A stretch of 64,000 nucleotides of DNA from Shimia sagamensis (GTDB taxonomy: Bacteria > Pseudomonadota > Alphaproteobacteria > Rhodobacterales > Rhodobacteraceae), in the NCBI RefSeq assembly GCF_900182745.1, contig NZ_FXTY01000001.1:806001-870000 (forward strand). The letters are read 5' to 3'. The notes beneath the pieces were generated by a model. The model did no database searches. It worked only from the letters and a program-made list of their open reading frames with translations, and was not told the DNA's origin. Position numbers and translations under genes: made by a program. This document shows, in pieces, positions 1-7,479 of the stretch; positions within the stretch are counted from its first letter, which is position 1, and the number at the start of each line of letters is the position of its first letter.

Positions 1-453
1 CAAATTGTGCAGGTCGCAACACCGGATGTGATCTATGAGGCGCCCAATTCAACCTATGTTGCGGATTTCATTGGCGACGTGAACCTGATTGCCGGCAAAG
101 CTGATCCGCAAGGCGACAAGCTGCATTTGCACTGGGCTGACGGGCAGCCTGCTTTGGTTGGCTCTCCGCTGGCTGGCATAACCAAAGGCCAGGATTTGCA
201 TTATGCGATCCGACCGGAAAAAGTCTCTATTTCGGCTGAAAAGCCCGCTGATGCCGCCAACGCCATCCAGGGTGAAGTGCATGATATTGCCTACCTTGGC
301 AATATTTCCACTTACCACGTGCAGCTTCCCGGGGGTCAAATCATCAAAGCCCAAGCTGCCAACAACCGTCGCATTTCCCGCCGTGCGTTCACATGGGAAG
401 ACAAAGTATGGCTCAGCTGGACAGACACCGCCGGTGTCTTCCTGGAGCGCTAA
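1..453 (+). CDS. potA: Polyamine ABC transporter ATP-binding protein, C-terminal part (partial)
   Basis: This is the C-terminal 150 residues of a PotA-type ATPase; the nucleotide-binding domain lies off the left edge and the reading frame is open to base 1. It begins in the region that follows the ABC domain (IYEAPNSTYVADFIGDVN, near residues 11-28 of the visible part), typical of spermidine/putrescine importers, and continues into a TOBE-type beta domain with IRPEKVSIS. The stop is 3 nt before potB, so it belongs to one operon with the two permeases. In this family PotA powers uptake of polyamines captured by a periplasmic PotD/PotF protein. No binding-protein gene is visible here; it may be upstream. 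Confidence 0.88.
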   Translation, partial: QIVQVATPDVIYEAPNSTYVADFIGDVNLIAGKADPQGDKLHLHWADGQPALVGSPLAGITKGQDLHYAIRPEKVSISAEKPADAANAIQGEVHDIAYLGNISTYHVQLPGGQIIKAQAANNRRISRRAFTWEDKVWLSWTDTAGVFLER

Positions 454-456
454 GAG

Positions 457-1344
457 ATGCGCCGCCTCCTGATCGCCGTCCCCTTTCTGTGGCTGTTGGC
501 ACTCTTCATCGTGCCGTTTGTCATTGTCTTCAAAATCTCGCTGTCTGATCTGGCGGTGGCGATTCCGCCCTACACGCCAACCTTGGACTTTGCTGAGGGT
601 TGGGCCGGGATAAAAGCCTTCTTTGCTGAGCTCGATTTTGAGAACTATATTTGGCTGACCGAGGATGACCTTTATTGGAAAGCCTATCTTTCCAGCTTCA
701 AAATTGCGGTGATTTCGACCCTGCTCACGCTCCTGGTTGGCTATCCCATTGCCTATGGCATAGCCCGCGCTCCACAAGAATGGCGCGCTCTGCTGTTTAT
801 GCTGGTGATTCTGCCGTTTTGGACCAGCTTCCTGATCCGGGTGTATTCCTGGATGGGCATTCTGAGCCAAGAGGGCTACCTCAATCAGGTGCTGCTCTGG
901 ATTGGCGTGATCAACGAGCCGCTGATAATTCTCAACACCAACATCGCGGTCTACATTGGCATCGTTTACACCTACCTGCCGTTCATGATCCTGCCGATCT
1001 ACGCTGCCTTGGAAAAGCTCGACATCAGTCTGCTTGAAGCCGCCGAAGACCTCGGGTGCTCCCGTTTCTCGGCCTTCTGGCTGGTAACCATTCCGCTGTC
1101 CAAACAAGGCATCATCGCTGGCAGCTTTCTGGTCTTCATCCCCACTATCGGGGAGTTTGTGATCCCATCATTGCTTGGTGGATCGCGCACGCTGATGATT
1201 GGTAAAGTGCTGTGGGAGGAATTCTTCTCCAACCGCGACTGGCCGGTGGCCTCCGCTGTGGCTGTTGTGCTCTTGCTGATCTTGATCATCCCCATCGTGC
1301 TCTTCCAGAGAAACGAGCAAAAACAGCGGGAGGCTGACCAATGA
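457..1344 (+). CDS. potB: Polyamine ABC transporter permease PotB/PotH type
   Basis: A 295-residue inner-membrane permease of the PotB family. The N-terminus is one hydrophobic segment (residues 4-28), followed by a periplasmic stretch and five more predicted membrane spans. The cytoplasmic EAA loop that docks on the ATPase is visible near residues 193-213 (EAAEDLGCSRFSAFWLVTIP). Length and layout match the family. The ATG lies 3 nt after the potA stop, and the stop overlaps the potC start by 4 nt (ATGA), so translation is probably coupled. Its role, inferred from family and context, is to form half of the channel for putrescine or spermidine. The substrate cannot be fixed from sequence alone. 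Confidence 0.9.
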   Translation: MRRLLIAVPFLWLLALFIVPFVIVFKISLSDLAVAIPPYTPTLDFAEGWAGIKAFFAELDFENYIWLTEDDLYWKAYLSSFKIAVISTLLTLLVGYPIAYGIARAPQEWRALLFMLVILPFWTSFLIRVYSWMGILSQEGYLNQVLLWIGVINEPLIILNTNIAVYIGIVYTYLPFMILPIYAALEKLDISLLEAAEDLGCSRFSAFWLVTIPLSKQGIIAGSFLVFIPTIGEFVIPSLLGGSRTLMIGKVLWEEFFSNRDWPVASAVAVVLLLILIIPIVLFQRNEQKQREADQ

Positions 1345-2159
1345 GACGCATGACTTGGTTTAACGTCACCTCCTTGACGCTTGGGTTTGCCTTCCTCTAC
1401 CTGCCAATGCTGATCCTGATTATCTTCAGCTTCAATGAAAGCAAACTTGTCACTGTTTGGGCTGGATTCAGCACAAAATGGTACGGCGAATTGATGCGCA
1501 ACACCGCGTTTTTGGACGCCGCCTGGGTCACCGTCAAAGTGGCCTTCATCAGCTCATCCCTTGCAACGATACTGGGCACCATGGCCGCTGTTGTGATGGT
1601 GCGCGCCGGGCGTTTTCGTGGCCGCACGATGTTCTCCGGCATGATCTACGCCCCCATGGTGATGCCCGAAGTCATCACCGGCCTGTCCCTGCTTTTGCTG
1701 TTCATCAGCCTCGGCATGGATCGTGGCGTGTTCACCATTGTGCTGGCGCACACCACTTTTGCGATGTGCTACGTCTCTGTGGTGGTCAGCTCACGGCTTG
1801 TGAGCTTTGACCAAAGCCTAGAGGAAGCCGCACTTGATCTTGGCTGCTCCCCGGTACAGGCCTTCCGCCTCGTGACTCTGCCCATCATCGCCCCGGCGGT
1901 GATCTCCGGCTGGCTTCTGGCCTTCACCCTATCGCTGGATGATCTGGTGATTGCATCCTTCACCTCCGGTCCATCTGCCACCACCTTGCCGATGAAAATC
2001 TGGTCCTCGGTGCGTCTCGGCGTGAGCCCAGAAATCAACGCGCTTTCAACCATCATGATCCTTGTGGTTGCCATTGGCGTGATCACCGCTTCGCTGATCA
2101 ACAAACGCAATGTGGTGCGGCAGCGGCGCGAAGAAGCGGCGGCAGAAAAACTGGCATGA
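1341..2159 (+). CDS. potC: Polyamine ABC transporter permease PotC/PotI type
   Basis: A 272-residue permease, the partner of potB. It has six predicted membrane spans and the EAA loop near residues 161-180 (EEAALDLGCSPVQAFRLVTL). The C-terminal cytoplasmic tail is rich in Arg, Glu and Ala. The start overlaps the potB stop and the stop overlaps the next gene (ATGA at both ends), which ties potA, potB, potC and the following amine oxidase into one transcript. PotC family members carry motifs such as LSLDDLVIASF, seen here near residues 195-205. Assignment to polyamine import is good; the choice between putrescine and spermidine is open. Confidence 0.9.
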   Translation: MRRMTWFNVTSLTLGFAFLYLPMLILIIFSFNESKLVTVWAGFSTKWYGELMRNTAFLDAAWVTVKVAFISSSLATILGTMAAVVMVRAGRFRGRTMFSGMIYAPMVMPEVITGLSLLLLFISLGMDRGVFTIVLAHTTFAMCYVSVVVSSRLVSFDQSLEEAALDLGCSPVQAFRLVTLPIIAPAVISGWLLAFTLSLDDLVIASFTSGPSATTLPMKIWSSVRLGVSPEINALSTIMILVVAIGVITASLINKRNVVRQRREEAAAEKLA

Positions 2160-3481
2160 AACGCATCTGCGACCCGTTTGCCTACTCGGACGGCCCGATA
2201 GAAAACACCTTTTGGGCTGAAACAGTGCCTGTTTCTGCCCGATCTGCCCTGTCGGAGAACATCACCACACAGGTTGCGGTCATCGGTGCCGGCTACACCG
2301 GCCTCAACACCGCGCTCAAGCTGGCGGAGGCGGGCGTCGATGTCACCGTTCTGGATGCCAAACAGATTGGCTGGGGCGCGTCTGGCCGTAATGGAGGCTT
2401 CTGCTGTCTGGGAGGCGCAAAGGCTTCAAGTGAGTCTCTAAAAAGGCGTTTTGGTTCCGGGTCTCTCTCCGAATATCTTTCCGCGGAACGCGCGGCGGTG
2501 GATCATGTCGACAGTCTATTGTCGCGATTTGACTGGGACGTAGACCGGCACAGCGATGGCGAAACCATGCTGGCGCACAACGCCCGAACCGCGGCTGGAT
2601 TTGCGCAAGAGGCCGAAGATCTCGCCACGCTTTACAAAAAGCCGATTGATGTGATTGCCAAAGAGGACCTGGCCGATCACGGTTTGGGAGGTGGTTTTTA
2701 CGGCGCCATCACAACTCCAATTGGATTTGCCCTCAATCCGCAAAAATACGTCTCTAACTTAGCCCAATCCGCAGAAAATGCCGGTGCCATAATCCACTGC
2801 GACACGCCGGTTACAGAGACCAGACAGCGCGGTAGTCAATGGCATCTCACAACACCGCAGGGGCAGGTTACAGCCAAAAAACTGGTGATCGCCACCAATG
2901 GATATTCCAGCGAGTCCACTCCGCCCTGGCTCTCCGGTCGTTTCCTGCCCGCGCAGTCCAGTGTCATTGTCACACGTCCCATCACATCCGCAGAGCAAGC
3001 CGCGCAAGGCTGGACTTCTCGGCAAATGTCTTATGACAGCCGTAACTTGCTGCATTACTTCCGCCTGATGCCGGACAATCGCTTCCTGTTTGGCATGCGC
3101 GGTGGGCTGTCGACCTCACAACGCACCAGCGAGAAGATCAAGATCCGCATCCGGCAACATTTTGAGCAGCTCTTCCCCGCTTGGGCGCACATCGAAACGC
3201 GGTACCACTGGTCCGGTTTTGTCTGCTACAGCCGCGGTCAAACGCCGTTTGCGGGGCGTGTTCCCGGTGTCGAAAACCTCTATGCGGGATTTGCTTACCA
3301 CGGCAACGGTGTGGCCATGGGCAGCTACGCCGGTGCGCTCATTGCCCAAGACATACTGCAAGGATCGACCCTAACGCACCCGGATATCATGCAAATGACC
3401 CCCGGCCGCTTTCCCTTTGGCCGCTACCGACGTTTGGCCATGTATCCCGGATATCTGTATTACGGTCTCAAAGACCTCTGA
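2156..3481 (+). CDS. FAD-dependent oxidoreductase, gamma-glutamylputrescine oxidase-like (DAO family)
   Basis: A 441-residue protein with a DAO/PuuB fold. The dinucleotide-binding glycine motif VIGAGYTGLNTALKLAEAG is at about residues 42-60, followed by the FAD contact WGASGRNGGFC. A second FAD-contact segment near the C-terminus reads YAGFAYHGNGVAMGSYAG. The family oxidises amino groups of substrates such as gamma-glutamylputrescine, sarcosine or glycine, releasing hydrogen peroxide. Because it is translationally coupled to potC, the likely substrate is an imported polyamine or its glutamylated form. No gamma-glutamylputrescine synthetase is in view, so direct polyamine oxidation is an alternative. 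Its last 22 bases overlap the convergent phosphotransferase gene. Confidence 0.82.
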   Translation: MKRICDPFAYSDGPIENTFWAETVPVSARSALSENITTQVAVIGAGYTGLNTALKLAEAGVDVTVLDAKQIGWGASGRNGGFCCLGGAKASSESLKRRFGSGSLSEYLSAERAAVDHVDSLLSRFDWDVDRHSDGETMLAHNARTAAGFAQEAEDLATLYKKPIDVIAKEDLADHGLGGGFYGAITTPIGFALNPQKYVSNLAQSAENAGAIIHCDTPVTETRQRGSQWHLTTPQGQVTAKKLVIATNGYSSESTPPWLSGRFLPAQSSVIVTRPITSAEQAAQGWTSRQMSYDSRNLLHYFRLMPDNRFLFGMRGGLSTSQRTSEKIKIRIRQHFEQLFPAWAHIETRYHWSGFVCYSRGQTPFAGRVPGVENLYAGFAYHGNGVAMGSYAGALIAQDILQGSTLTHPDIMQMTPGRFPFGRYRRLAMYPGYLYYGLKDL

Positions 3482-4305
3482 AACGCGACCCTCTCAACCT
3501 GCAAACCTGCCGCATAGTCAGGCCGTCCATTTTCAATTTGCCACAGGCAATACGCTGCCATGCGCGCATGGTAGAATGGTGCCAACTGACGATACCGCGC
3601 CACCACGCCAGCATCCCCATAGGCCATCAAAAACGTCGCGACCTCAGTGTCTAACAATGGTTTACCGCGATACACCTGCTGCATGGCCGGGGACAGGAAT
3701 ACTGCGAGATCTTCGCACGGATCGCCAATTGCCGGGCATTGCCAGTCAATCAAATGCAGGCCGTCCGCATTCTGGATCAAGTTGCCCGGCACAATGTCAG
3801 AGTGCAGCAACGCGTTGCGACCACTGGGCTCAACAACAACCCTCGGAAGGGCAGTCAAGAAATCGAGGCCTGTCTCACATCGGCTGACAATTGCAGACAC
3901 TTGGTCCAGCAAGGCCGCAGAGCCATCGGGGCTGCGCCGCAATCCGCTGGGAGGGGCCACGCCGTGAAGGTGTCGCATCAGCTGCGCAACAGGCGCGGTT
4001 GCGGCTTGCCACGTCTCGCCGGGAAGGTGCTCATACAGGTTGCACCGCCCCGCTTGCGTATCAAAGCCGGCCAAAAATGCGGGTGCAATGCCCCTTGGCG
4101 CCAACAGATGTAGCAACGCAGCTTCGGCTTCAGGATCGTTGGGAAAAAGCGGATTTAGCGCCGGCCCGGCATAGAGCTTCAGCACAACATCCTGAGAAGC
4201 CTCACAAATCCCATGCCACGCCGTGTTGGTGCGCCCGCCAAACAGCGGTTGCCACCGATCCGGCAACCGGCGATCCGGCAGCGCATTGGCCAATGCCGCA
4301 ATCAC
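3460..4305 (-). CDS. Phosphotransferase, APH/choline-kinase fold
   Basis: A 281-residue single-domain protein of the aminoglycoside phosphotransferase / choline kinase superfamily. The catalytic loop HSDIVPGN lies near residues 167-174, and the metal-binding aspartate follows in LIDWQ (about residue 188). The N-terminal lobe has a short glycine-rich stretch (FGGRTNTAWHG). Such enzymes phosphorylate hydroxyl groups of small molecules (choline, ethanolamine, thiamine, sugars); the true substrate is unknown. The chosen start is GTG. The frame stays open upstream to 4305+ without a better start and there is no clear Shine-Dalgarno, so the N-terminus is uncertain. It stands alone, convergent with the amine oxidase. 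Confidence 0.75.
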   Translation of the reverse strand: MIAALANALPDRRLPDRWQPLFGGRTNTAWHGICEASQDVVLKLYAGPALNPLFPNDPEAEAALLHLLAPRGIAPAFLAGFDTQAGRCNLYEHLPGETWQAATAPVAQLMRHLHGVAPPSGLRRSPDGSAALLDQVSAIVSRCETGLDFLTALPRVVVEPSGRNALLHSDIVPGNLIQNADGLHLIDWQCPAIGDPCEDLAVFLSPAMQQVYRGKPLLDTEVATFLMAYGDAGVVARYRQLAPFYHARMAAYCLWQIENGRPDYAAGLQVERVAFQRSLRP

Positions 4306-4338
4306 GGCGTCAGGCGGGGTAGGGGGTAGATGTGTCAG

Positions 4339-4394
4339 CGCGGCGGTCCTTGAGCAGAGCGCCGCGACGCTAATTCACGTGCCTAACAGAGGCA
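4339..4394. other. Two short inverted repeats between flgD and the phosphotransferase
   Basis: A 7-bp inverted repeat (CGCGGCG / CGCCGCG, 4339-4345 and 4360-4366) is followed by a 5-bp one (TGCCT / AGGCA, 4380-4384 and 4390-4394). The second lies 5 nt beyond the flgD stop on the minus strand and could be a weak terminator, though no T-run follows. The function is not known. Confidence 0.3.
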
Positions 4395-4398
4395 AGGC

Positions 4399-5091
4399 TT
4401 AGGTGGTTGGCTCACGCAGCGACACAACCGAATCCGCAGCAAACTCCACACCACCGGGCGAGATTAAAACCACGCCTTGATCTGTGTTGCGGGCTTCGGT
4501 CACCCGCGCATAAATGTCGCCATAAACAGTGTCCAAAGTCTCTCCGTTGGCGCGGCTTTCGGTAACAAAGGTATAGTTCCCGTTCGGGAACGGGTTGCCC
4601 GCGTCGTCAATACCAGACCAAGTCACGGTGTCAGATTTGGGATCAATCGCATAGCGTTGCACCTCGCTGCCGGCTTCGTTGCGCACAATCAGCGTTGCCG
4701 TTGCGGCCAGATCATTGGCATTTGGCACAACCTGAATCGGGTCGCCGGTGAAATGCGCCGGAGCCGTCACGCGGGCTTCCATGCCAACCCAGGTTGCCAG
4801 GTTGCCCATGCCCATAGCGCCGAGCTGTGATCCAAGGTTGGTCAACAGCGTGTTGGTGAGCGTTTGTTGTTCCACGGTGGAGAACTGCGCCAGCTGCGAC
4901 GCAAATTCTGTCGAATCGGTTGGGTTCAGTGGATCTTGGTTCTGCATCTGTACCGACAGCATGGTCAGAAAGGTTTCAAAATCAGAAGCCAGCGCCGCGG
5001 ACCCGTTTGTGGGCTCATTTGCGGCGGCTGCTGCTGCTGTGGCTTGTGCTGCGCCAGTCTGGGGCGCCGCAGAGGTTGCGGTCGGGGTCAT
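4399..5091 (-). CDS. flgD: Flagellar hook assembly (scaffolding) protein FlgD
   Basis: A 230-residue FlgD. The conserved N-terminal segment around residues 36-75 contains FLTMLSVQMQNQDPLNPTDS and QLAQFSTVEQ, the FlgD signature; the C-terminal half has the Ig/tudor-like part (GIDDAGNPFPNGNYTF). FlgD caps the growing hook during FlgE polymerisation and is exported by the flagellar apparatus. It starts 9 nt after the fliK stop behind a good GGAGAG ribosome-binding site, so fliK-flgD form a two-gene operon reading away from the rest of the island. flgE, its usual neighbour, is absent from the window. Confidence 0.93.
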   Translation of the reverse strand: MTPTATSAAPQTGAAQATAAAAAANEPTNGSAALASDFETFLTMLSVQMQNQDPLNPTDSTEFASQLAQFSTVEQQTLTNTLLTNLGSQLGAMGMGNLATWVGMEARVTAPAHFTGDPIQVVPNANDLAATATLIVRNEAGSEVQRYAIDPKSDTVTWSGIDDAGNPFPNGNYTFVTESRANGETLDTVYGDIYARVTEARNTDQGVVLISPGGVEFAADSVVSLREPTT

Positions 5092-5100
5092 GTGTCTCTC

Positions 5101-6483
5101 CTAGACGCGGATATCAAGGCCGCTGCTCACGAGGGTTTGGGGGGTGGCCTGTTGTGCGGCCAATGTGGCGGCATCCGCCATCAGAGCGACGTCGCCTTGG
5201 GCGTGACCACCCTGGCCACCTTGGCCAAAATCATTTCCGGATTGGGTGTCTTGGCCGCCGCTGCCTTGCTGTTCAAAGCTGAATGCGACGTCTTTGTAGC
5301 CCATCTCCATAAAGTCTTTGCGCAGCATGTCGATGTGACGCCGCATCAATTCGGTTGTGGCTTGGCTTTCAGCCGCGATGTTCACGGTCATCACGCCACC
5401 AGCTTCAGACATGGACATCCGCACCTTGCCCAACTCGGGAGGATCCATCGCCAGCTCAATCAGATTCTTGTCCGACATCTTGAAGGCATCTGCGACCTGT
5501 CGCACCACATAGGCTGGGTTTGGCGCGCTGTTGGTCAGGCGTGCCTGAGATGCGGCTTCTTGGGAACTCATGATCGAGCGGGAGCTGTTGGTGCTTTCAT
5601 CTGCGGCGGCAATCATCATGTCGAGGTTCTGGCTGGCCTGAATATCCGCAGCTTTGTTGTTCATCTGCGGCACGCCGGCGTTGACCTGCTCCATAATCGC
5701 GCGGGCTTGCAACTGTTGCGTGGTGGAGGTTGTTGGCACCGACGGGGTTTCCAGTTTGGGAGCCGTTGGCTCTTCCACTGCTTCCACGCTCTGCTTAACA
5801 GCGCCACGACGCCCTGCATCTTGCGCCGCCACTTCCTGCACAATCTGTTGCGGTGCGGCCTGCGCCGCCTGTTGGTTCACCTGCGACCGGACGCTCACGC
5901 GCATCGGGTCGAGCCCTTCGCCAGTTTCTGCCACCAATTTTCCGGACTGTGCGTTGGCCATTTGCACCGCATCCACAGCTTTAGGGGCGGCTTGTTCCGG
6001 CAATACAATTTGTTTTGCGTCGGTAGTTTGTGTTTGTGCCTGTCCGGTAACGACCTGTTTGGCCGTGTCGCTTGCCTGCGTCGCCAATTTCATCAGTGCG
6101 GCGTTTTCTGTGGCACCTTTGGCGACCTTTGTTTCCGCATCTGCGGGCGCAACCTCAGGCACGTCATGTACGGTTTGAGCCACCTCCACAGCGACAAAAT
6201 CTGCGTCCTCAGGTGTCTCAGACGGTGTATCCTGCCCATCAGACTTGGCCTGTCTGCCGTCTTTGTCAGGCCGCGAATCGGCCTCTTTCGGCGCGGTGTT
6301 GTCCTGATCCTGATCGGGGGTGCGGGTGTCTTTCACGTCCTCGGATGGACGGTCATCACCTTTGTCCGACGCCTCGTAAGTCTTGGAAAAATCGTCTTTT
6401 TCCTGCTTTGGCTTGGGCGCGTTCTTGGTGGCAGTTGTCTCATTGGTGACCGACGGTTGGGTCACAAAAGGCAGATTAAGCAT
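5101..6483 (-). CDS. fliK: Flagellar hook-length control protein FliK
   Basis: A 460-residue FliK. The first two thirds is low-complexity, rich in Asp, Lys, Ala, Gln and Thr, as expected of the extended ruler part. The C-terminal domain (about residues 345-435) has the FliK core IELAMDPPELGKVRMSMSEA followed by helices with TELMRRHIDMLRKDF. The tail is rich in Gly, Gln and His. FliK is secreted during hook growth and switches FlhB from rod/hook to filament substrates; FlhB is encoded at 16935. It is divergent from the flgJ gene across a 101-bp region. Rapid divergence of the N-terminal part is normal for the family. Confidence 0.9.
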   Translation of the reverse strand: MLNLPFVTQPSVTNETTATKNAPKPKQEKDDFSKTYEASDKGDDRPSEDVKDTRTPDQDQDNTAPKEADSRPDKDGRQAKSDGQDTPSETPEDADFVAVEVAQTVHDVPEVAPADAETKVAKGATENAALMKLATQASDTAKQVVTGQAQTQTTDAKQIVLPEQAAPKAVDAVQMANAQSGKLVAETGEGLDPMRVSVRSQVNQQAAQAAPQQIVQEVAAQDAGRRGAVKQSVEAVEEPTAPKLETPSVPTTSTTQQLQARAIMEQVNAGVPQMNNKAADIQASQNLDMMIAAADESTNSSRSIMSSQEAASQARLTNSAPNPAYVVRQVADAFKMSDKNLIELAMDPPELGKVRMSMSEAGGVMTVNIAAESQATTELMRRHIDMLRKDFMEMGYKDVAFSFEQQGSGGQDTQSGNDFGQGGQGGHAQGDVALMADAATLAAQQATPQTLVSSGLDIRV

Positions 6484-6584
6484 AGCGGTCTCCGGGAATT
6501 CTTCCTCATCCCCTCTCTACGCCAGTCTTCCTTACCACTTTCTTTACCGTCCTGAGCCACAACTAAAAAATCCACGTTTAGACT

Positions 6585-6890
6585 GTGAGGCAAGAAATGC
6601 TCAACACACCCACTCCCCTCGCGCCTGCTGCGCCCCCGATCCAACCCGTGCCCAGCGCGCGTGAAACCGCCCTGCGCGACGCCGCCAAGGAGCTTGAAGC
6701 CGGCTTCCTAGCCGAGATGCTCAAGTCCGCAGGCCTTGGAAAAACAAGTGAATCCTTTGGTGGCGGCGCTGGTGAAGACCAGTTCTCCTCCTTCCTGGTG
6801 CAGGAACAAGCCCGCGCCATGGTGGACGCCGGCGGCATCGGCCTGTCCGAGGCGTTCTTCAATGCTCTAAAGGAGCGCGCCGATGTCTGA
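6585..6890 (+). CDS. flgJ: Rod-binding protein, FlgJ N-terminal domain type
   Basis: A 101-residue protein consisting only of the FlgJ rod-binding domain (about residues 27-97), with the family core AKELEAGFLAEMLKSAGLG and, near the end, EQARAMVDAGGIGLSEAF. Classical enterobacterial FlgJ has a second muramidase domain, which is missing here. In Rhodobacter sphaeroides FlgJ is likewise single-domain and works with the separate transglycosylase SltF; an SltF-like gene is present at 20893. The protein probably sits in the periplasm as the rod cap or scaffold. The stop overlaps the next gene by 8 nt. Confidence 0.85.
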   Translation: MRQEMLNTPTPLAPAAPPIQPVPSARETALRDAAKELEAGFLAEMLKSAGLGKTSESFGGGAGEDQFSSFLVQEQARAMVDAGGIGLSEAFFNALKERADV

Positions 6891-7254
6891 TGAGACCGTT
6901 GAAATCCCGCTGATCGATTCGCTTCACGAATTGCTGGAGGACGAGCGCACCGCGCTTCTCGAAGGCAAACTGGATGCGCTGCCAGATCTTTTGACACGCA
7001 AAGAAGCACTGTTCGAAGACCTCACCACCCTGCAAGAGGAGCAAGAGATCGACGCAGACGATCTCACCCCATTGCAGGAAGGCTTCGCCCGCAACCACCA
7101 ACTTTTGGAATCGGCACAGGCCGGTTTGCGTGCCACTCAGGAACGCATGGGCACCATGCGCCGCGTGCGCACCACATTCGAATCTTATGATAACCGTGGC
7201 CAGCGCCAAGCCGTTCAATTGAACGCCGGTCAACGTGTTGAAAAGAGAGCGTAA
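6883..7254 (+). CDS. FlgN-like flagellar chaperone
   Basis: A 123-residue, mostly helical, acidic protein with coiled-coil character across residues 8-100 (repeated Leu/Glu/Lys heptads such as LHELLEDERTALLEGKLDAL). Size, helical content and position upstream of flagellin fit the FlgN family, cytosolic chaperones for hook-filament junction proteins FlgK and FlgL. Those two clients are not encoded in the window. It overlaps the flgJ stop by 8 nt, so the two are co-translated. Sequence similarity in this family is weak, so the call rests on context as well as composition. Confidence 0.68.
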   Translation: MSDETVEIPLIDSLHELLEDERTALLEGKLDALPDLLTRKEALFEDLTTLQEEQEIDADDLTPLQEGFARNHQLLESAQAGLRATQERMGTMRRVRTTFESYDNRGQRQAVQLNAGQRVEKRA

Positions 7255-7305
7255 ATCGCTCTCTTCCCAGTTTGTTTAAAATGCCACAGATTGTGCGGTT
7301 TGGGT

Positions 7306-7320
7306 TTAGGGAAACGTTAG
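7306..7320. promoter_or_regulatory. Candidate CtrA-like box upstream of flagellin (TTAG-N7-TTAG)
   Basis: Two TTAG tetramers are separated by exactly 7 nt, about 160 nt before the flagellin start. The consensus for the alphaproteobacterial cell-cycle regulator CtrA is TTAA-N7-TTAA, so each half has one mismatch. CtrA controls motility genes in several Rhodobacterales. This is an inference from spacing only; no clear sigma-28 or sigma-54 promoter was recognised in the 225-bp region. Confidence 0.3.
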
Positions 7321-7415
7321 CACTTACCACGCCATGTTGATCCCGCATCCCAAGGAGGGTGGCACCGGACACGGACCTGAGCCGACCGGTAGATGTCAGA
7401 ATGACGTTCAGGAGT

Positions 7416-7460
7416 GCCTCCCTAAAAGAGGCGCAAAATACAAACCGACGCAAAAGCGTC
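7416..7460 (+). promoter_or_regulatory. Tandem hairpins in the flagellin 5' leader
   Basis: Two short hairpins precede the flagellin ribosome-binding site: GCCTC/GAGGC (7416-7420 and 7428-7432) and GACGC/GCGTC with an AAAA loop (7447-7451 and 7456-7460). The AGGA motif at 7470-7473 follows 9 nt later. In Caulobacter, FlbT acts on the 5' leader of flagellin mRNA, and flbT is encoded just downstream here. The hairpins are therefore plausible post-transcriptional control sites; FlbT binding is inferred. Confidence 0.45.
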
Positions 7461-7479
7461 ACGACATATAGGAAATGCC

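Noticed and set aside
49-1107. Long minus-strand open frame opposite potA and potB
   Set aside because: The predicted protein has no family features and an odd composition, while both plus-strand genes are clearly real; it is an antisense shadow.
4864-6555. Long plus-strand open frame (563 codons) opposite flgD and fliK
   Set aside because: It is rich in Cys, His, Leu and Arg without any domain pattern, and it lies antisense to two clear flagellar genes.
7360-7376. Sigma-54 promoter in the flagellin leader (TGGCAC at about 7361)
   Set aside because: TGGCAC is present but no GC element (TTGC) is at the right distance, so the call cannot be supported.
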